Program-made: the position numbers and the translations under genes
In this document: in pieces, positions 58,892 through 64,000 of the stretch
How the letters are laid out: the number at the start of each line of letters is the position of its first letter
Position numbering within the stretch: position 1 is the stretch's first letter
Source: Anisodus tanguticus
Taxonomy: Eukaryota > Streptophyta > Magnoliopsida > Solanales > Solanaceae
Length of the DNA stretch: 64,000 bases
Reading direction: 5' to 3'
Assembly (NCBI GenBank): GCA_034509755.1
Contig: CM067549.1
Location: 44,754,052-44,818,051, forward strand
Notes under the pieces: generated by a model
The model's database searches: none
The model's input: the letters and a program-made list of their open reading frames with translations, nothing else
What the model was told of the DNA's origin: nothing

Positions 58892-61683
58892 TGTTACACC
58901 TCGTAAGATTAAGACGATAATTAAGAACGTCATTAAGAAAGCAAGATTCGGATATTGAATATAAGGAACGTTTACATATGTTAATACGGGAAATTAGTGT
59001 ATAAGCGGATGTTATCCCGGAATAATTTTTCTTTAGTGCTATACACGTGACGACGAGAATTAATCCTAGAAGTTGAATTTATTCCAATGGAGTTATGGAA
59101 TAGTTTTGTATAAAAAAAAATTATGACATTGAGGATACGAGGCTTATGGAATTCTCGGGAATTAAAAGAAGTGGGTTTGAGTTTTACTAATTAAAGAACT
59201 TGGGGGCCAAAGTGTAAAAAAAGGAAAAAAAAATCAGATTTTTTTTTATATAACCTACACTTACCTCTTCATCTTCTTCCAAACTTAACCAAAAAAAATA
59301 CTATCCTCTCATTCTCTCCTCTACACTAATCCGAAAATCACCCTCCACCCATAACCAAAATTAAGGTTGTTATCTTCTCTTCCTAGACTACATCTTTCAC
59401 CAAAAATTAGAAGCAAAACAACACCAAAATTAGTGGCAAAACAGCCACTGCTTGGACCGAAAACTGCCCAGAAATTAGGATTTTTGGGATGAAATTTTGG
59501 AAGAAAAACGTGTAGGGATGATGGCTTAACATGGTAGAACACTTGCATGTCAATTGGAGTTGAAGAAGTGAACAAAAAGGAGGAGAAAATTACAAAAAAG
59601 TGGGGAATTTTCGGACAAACAAGCAGGCAGAAATTTTGCGGACTGTTTTGACGAATTTGAGGTATAAAAATTCTTCTTTCTATGATATAATTGGAATGCA
59701 TGTTGTTAGAATTAAGGTAATGAATTTGTGTTAAGGAAGAATTGAAATTTAAGCATTGCATGTGACCATTTTTGGCTAGTTGCCAATTTGGGACAGATTT
59801 TGGTGTTGTTGAATTCGTTGGTTATTGTGGTTATTATTATCACTAATTGCATGATGAAATTGAAAGGAAACATGGAGATTTAGTTGGAATTAGTTATATG
59901 GAAGTATTAAAATCCGAAATTTGGATTATAGGAATTAAGATAAGAGTTATGGAATTATGACATGTTGTGGCCAAGAACTTGCATGAAATTGTTGGACATG
60001 TTGTGATGTATATGTACTGTTTTAGGGACTGTGTTGTGGTGTTATAATTCTGAAAATTTAGTCACCATTATGCATGTTTAAGTGTGGTAATTGCTAAGGT
60101 AAGTCCTAAAGGGATAAGGGTGTAGAAAGGCGTAGAAAGGCTTCACATTCGACCCTCGTTGTTGTTGGAACATGGACTGTTTTTGTGGGCTGTTTTAATG
60201 TGGATTAAGAGGCTAAATTTACATGAGAAGTGGGTGTGTAAATCCTCTTTATTGTTGTTTTGGTTGTGCCCTTAATTGATGCTTGTTTATTGATGTTATT
60301 AGCCTCGTTTGGAAATTGTGGAAACATGTATAAACAGGGGAAGTGCTGCCCGATTTTTTTTATAAAATAAGAAGTCGTTATTCGATATAAGTATGCTAGC
60401 GACCATAGTATAGACGAACGTATTACCATTATTATAGGTTGAAGTTCTAAATCGAGACGTACTCTAATATAGAGTTGATTAGTTCGTCTAAGAGGTATGT
60501 GAACTATTCCTTCTTTCTTTGGCATGATTTTTATTTTAATGAAGGTACGGCGGACGTACTTGATTCTTATACAGTTTAATTCCTAAAGAGGATTGTTATG
60601 AGAAGTGCCTATGATTTTTCAGCAAAGAGTTTATTATGACATTATTATAATGATTTTATTGAGAGTCAAATGATAATTTTTACTTGCATATGGTTACTCA
60701 TGATATCCGTTCGTGCTAAGTGTTACTACTTCACCTCACCGAGTCCCGGCCGGGTTACGACTCGTGCACAGCCCTTGCATTGTTCACCGAGACCCTCACT
60801 AGGGGGCCGGGTTACGTGTAGGATGGATCCATAGATGAGAGATGACTTTACCGAGTCCCAGCATGGGCCGGGTTATGATATGATTCCACCGAGTCCCGCA
60901 CTAGTGGGCCGGGTTACGTTACAGATGTATATATATGTATATGGACAGACACTCATGTTTTCTTGACTTGACTCTCATTTTTATAAGGCAACTGACTTTT
61001 ATTGTTTATGGCACGCTTGGATTTGGATCCCGACTTTTATACCGATCTCATGTTTCGTTGGCTACTTATGATCTCATATGCGTATTTCATGTTTACATAC
61101 TCGTACATTATTTCGTACTGACCCCCCTTTCCTCGGGGGTCTGCGTTCATGCCCGCAGGTACAGGTGCTCAGTTTGGTGATCCTCCGGTTTAGGTCCCTA
61201 CTCAGCAGGTTGGGAAGCTCCTTTGATCCAGGGCTTTGTCATTTTGGTACTGAACCTCTTTTAGACTTATGTTTGTATTTAGGGGCACGACGGGGCCCTG
61301 TCCCGTCATATGTCGTTGTTCTTCTTATAGAGGTCTGTAGACAGTGGTGGGTTGTACTTATGTAAGGGTTATAACTCTGTTTTGGTCAGCCATATCATTG
61401 TACTCTATGTTGGGGGTGTTCCCGTGTATATGTTATATTATCTGTTGGCAGCCTTGTCGGCTTGCCTGTATATTGTGTTGGCTAGTTGTGACTCCTCAGG
61501 AGGCAGGTACATTCGGGGGTAAAGGCAGCCTTGTCGGCTCGCCTACCCTGGCATATGTTGATATTGCAGCGTTATGCTGCCGAATTTCAGACTCATTAAG
61601 GGTTAGTTGGATTATGTGTGACAGGTTAGTATAATGACGTCATTAGGGCGGTTAGTCGCGGCCTGTCGGGTCGGGTCGTGACA
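58892..61683 (+). repeat. 3' LTR of chromovirus B (2,792 bp)
   Basis: Runs from TGTTACACCTCG to GTCGTGACA, with TATATAA at 59246-59252. It differs from the 5' LTR by scattered changes and small indels, for example a 10-bp duplication (gtagaaaggc) near 60,122. Confidence 0.9.
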
Positions 61684-62810
61684 AAAGAGGAGAACACAAA
61701 CACCCAAACACCCTAAGATGGGAATACAAAAGATCTTTATGATAATGAATTTTTAGTGAAGATTGGTATGCTAATCCTTTGCTAGGGAGTATGTTAAGAA
61801 GGTAAGTAGTCATTTGTAATGCATGATGCCAAAAGGAAGGTGATAATGAAGCATGTGCTAGTAAAGTCCGAATAGTATTATTAATGGTACAAATTTTTAT
61901 TTCATCTTTTCCATTTTGTGAGGACGTATGAGGACAAGAAAACCGAAAGGATATGCCATTAGCGTTACAAAATTCCTGAAACAACCCATTATGAAATTCC
62001 CTTCCATTATCACATTGAATGTTTCTAATTTCCCATTCAAATTGGGTACGGATGAATGCTCTAAACGATAAAAATGTGGAAAAAACTTAAGACTTTTTAG
62101 ACAACGAAAAAGTCCACAAAAAATTAGAATAAACATCCAAAAAAACACATAATAACGATGTCCCAAAGAGCTCAAAATGGGAGATGTCTACAAATCACTA
62201 TGAATAATATCAAATGGCATCAAAGTACTAGAAGTAGAGGCTACAAACGGTAATCTAACATGTTTCCCAGGCGGACAAGAAGGACAAACATTAGTACTAC
62301 GCGTACTATTACAATCAATAAAATTATTATTTTTAAAAGAGGAAAGAACATACGCTCCCAGATGACCCAAACGCGCATGCCACAAGGAAGGTGCTAAAGC
62401 GGCAAACGTTGACGGTGTGGCTTGAGTAGTGGTAGTGATAGGATTGAGATCACCCCGACTATTACATCTCATTAGAGGTATCACCATCGTGAAATCATTC
62501 ACAGAGAATCCAAAAGGGTCAAAGTCAATAGAAACTCAATTATCAGTTGTAAATTTTCGAACAGACACCAAATTTTTAATTAAGTGAGGAACATGAAGGA
62601 CATTTTTCAAGGCTAAAGGCGGGTTTGGGGGAGATAAATTTGTGTGACCATAACCACAAATTGGAATTGAATTACCATTACCAATAATTATGCCACGATT
62701 TTTGCTCAAATTGAAATAAGACGAGAGATTACCTGGTGTGAACGTCATGTGAGAGGTAGCACCGGTGTCCATGTCCCAATTTACATCAGGTGGATTTAAT
62801 TAATGGTGGC
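61684..62810 (-). mobile_element. Split copia element, 5' half
   Basis: Continues the minus-strand copia interrupted at 50929: integrase (61.69-62.2 kb), GAG-pre-integrase and protease (to 62.77 kb). At 62811 it is interrupted again by a hAT transposon. Gag and the 5' LTR would lie beyond the right edge. Confidence 0.8.
61690..62790 (-). pseudogene. Split copia: protease and integrase
   Basis: The protease has DMDTGATSHMTFTPGNLSSY with an intact DTG, then NVLHVPHLIKNLVSVRKFTT. The GAG-pre-integrase reads SLWHARLGHLGAYVL and CPSCPPGKHVRLPF. The integrase starts DIIHSDL, shifts frame near 62.19 and 61.98 kb, and continues FCNANGISFRFSCPHTSSQN, PSFWHHALQMTTYLLNILPS and LRVFGCLCSPLL at the chromovirus joint. 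The residue in the Glu position region reads GKDEIKI. At least two frame changes disable it. Confidence 0.8.
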
Positions 62811-63407
62811 CAGTGGGCCGGGTTGGGTCGGTCCCGACCCTGCCCCGATCCCACGTAAAAAAGGGGGGGGACATGACTCGATCCCGCCGACTCGATCCTA
62901 CCTCTATCCCGCCCGATCCCCTCCTCTTTGCAAAAACTAGTCGTTGCACAACGACCATTTTATATTTTGGTCGTTGTGCAACGGCCAATTTTGGCCTCTC
63001 TCCCCCCCTCCCCCCAACCCCATACCCCCTATATATTTATTTTTAACCCCTAAGTTAATATATTTACACTTTAACTCAATTTTCCAACTAGAAATACCTC
63101 ATTTTCTCTTCATCTTTCTCACAAATTTTCGTACAATCTATCTCTCTACAAGTCTACATTGTCTACTAAATATTAAATTTTATTTGTTCATTTGTATAAC
63201 TATATCAAAGTTCAAAAATTGGGAGTGAAGTTGGCAACTAGCTTGAGGATCATCCATCGAGCAAAGTTTCAATTTTCAACCTCGATTACACGTCGACGTT
63301 ACGTTGGCATTTGGTACCTTCGTTCCTTCTTTAAATTATTATTATTATTTTATTTTAATTAGCGCACTTAATTTTATTATCTTTAATTATTTATTAGCAT
63401 AATTAAA

Positions 63408-64000
63408 ATGGAAGGAATAAGAGGAATGTTTAAGGGTAAGGGTAAGGGTGCTTCTTCTAGTAGGGGTAACAAGGGCATAGGTACTTCTTATAGTCATCCT
63501 ATTCCTAGACAGGATGATTTGATTGATTACACACATATAGATGAAATAAATTTTTTTAATGACATACCATTAGACGATGAGATATTTTCTGCAACCCAAC
63601 CAGACTTTAATTTAGAAGATAATCTAGATGACACACCCACCAGTGCACCTTAAACTGAAACTGGAACACCTCTTATTCCTCTTAGTATGAGACGAGGCCC
63701 AACACAACGAAAATTAAAATCAGATTCGTGGGCTTTTTTTGGTAGGGAGGTTTATTGAGACATGTACAAAACTTCTACAAAGCTAGGTGGGATGAATACG
63801 AGGCTACAAAGTCGGGTGACGGGGGGAGTTGTAGGCCCTAAATACGATTAACCCGATGACGGGGGGAATTGTAGGCCCTAAATACGATAAACATACAGAT
63901 AGGGAAGCAATAACAAAATTAGTTGCGGTGTAGGGTTTGCCTTTTACATTTCCTCCTCTGCTGGTTTTATTCATTACATTAGAGATATGTATAATCCTGC
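63408..64000 (+). pseudogene. hAT transposase copy 2, N-terminal part
   Basis: Starts MEGIRGMFKGKGKGASSSRG, with the same Ser/Gly/Lys head and acidic stretch as copy 1 (DEIFSATQPDFNLEDNLDD), to TAA at 63651. It continues MRRGPTQRKLKSDSWAFFGR. A deletion then removes the Cys pair of the BED zinc finger: the reading jumps to GLLRHV. A 40-bp tandem duplication lies at 63818-63888. The catalytic core begins at the very end (FIHYIRDMYNP). Not functional. Confidence 0.8.
63818..63888 (+). repeat. Tandem duplication within hAT copy 2
   Basis: Two copies of 'gacggggggagttgtaggcc...aaatacgat' (63818-63848 and 63858-63888), 40 bp apart, differing at one base. Copy 1 has the region once. Confidence 0.85.

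Larger units (their letters stand above)
62811..64000 (+). mobile_element. hAT transposon, copy 2 (runs off right edge)
   Basis: Starts CAGTGGGCCGGGTTGGGTCG, followed by a GC-rich sub-terminal region, the 'cgttgcacaacg' motif and the same leader as copy 1 at 14.3-14.9 kb. It interrupts the split copia element. The 8 bases before it (ATGGTGGC) would be the TSD to look for on the far side. The TATA site is mutated (CTAGAAATACC, 63088-63098). Confidence 0.8.

Overview
The window is nuclear DNA from a flowering plant, probably a member of the Solanaceae. The basis is spliced plant genes (a MAPKKK tail, a plastid NDH subunit with a transit peptide), AT-rich intergenic DNA, and repeat families I recall from nightshade genomes: a SolS-type SINE, RTE LINEs, chromovirus and Sirevirus LTR elements, and hAT elements with a GGGCCGGG-rich end. 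No species is assigned. Nothing here looks bacterial. I found no rRNA, tRNA or CRISPR, and no undescribed multi-gene system.

Layout. 1-0.85 kb: a SINE with a target-site duplication (TSD) in an intron, then the last two exons of a YODA-like MAPKKK on the + strand. 0.85-12.1 kb: intergenic DNA with a nearly full-length but dead RTE LINE (3.1-7.15 kb, minus), two MITE or foldback elements, and a complete 1,541-bp solo LTR with a perfect 5-bp TSD. 12.1-15.4 kb: an inverted duplication of about 415 bp around a broken hAT transposon. 15.4-19.35 kb: a long Tat/Ogre-like LTR with internal tandem repeats. 19.35-25.1 kb: a Sirevirus-like copia element (minus), cut at exactly the last base of that LTR.

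25.1-31.6 kb is the only genic island. A broken SNM1/Apollo-type nuclease relic (+) runs tail to tail into ndhO (minus), which encodes subunit O of the chloroplast NDH complex. ndhO has consistent exons and splice sites and appears intact except for an uncertain last exon. Its introns hold a 762-bp hAT-type non-autonomous element with a perfect 8-bp TSD, and an inverted repeat that brackets exons 3 and 4.

31.8-64 kb is nested retroelements: a copia deletion derivative (+), an old degraded chromovirus (33.35-39.84 kb), a copia element (39.84-46.3 kb, minus) of the solo LTR's family, a small TRIM-like unit (47.5-47.85 kb), and another copia element (minus) split into 48.96-50.93 and 61.68-62.81 kb by a younger chromovirus with both 2.8-kb LTRs. 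A second copy of the hAT transposon sits at the 5' side of that split copia and runs off the right edge. All element coding regions are disabled by stops, frameshifts, deletions or catalytic changes.

Only the MAPKKK end and ndhO look like functional host genes. The rest is best read as transposon layers whose junctions give the order of insertion.
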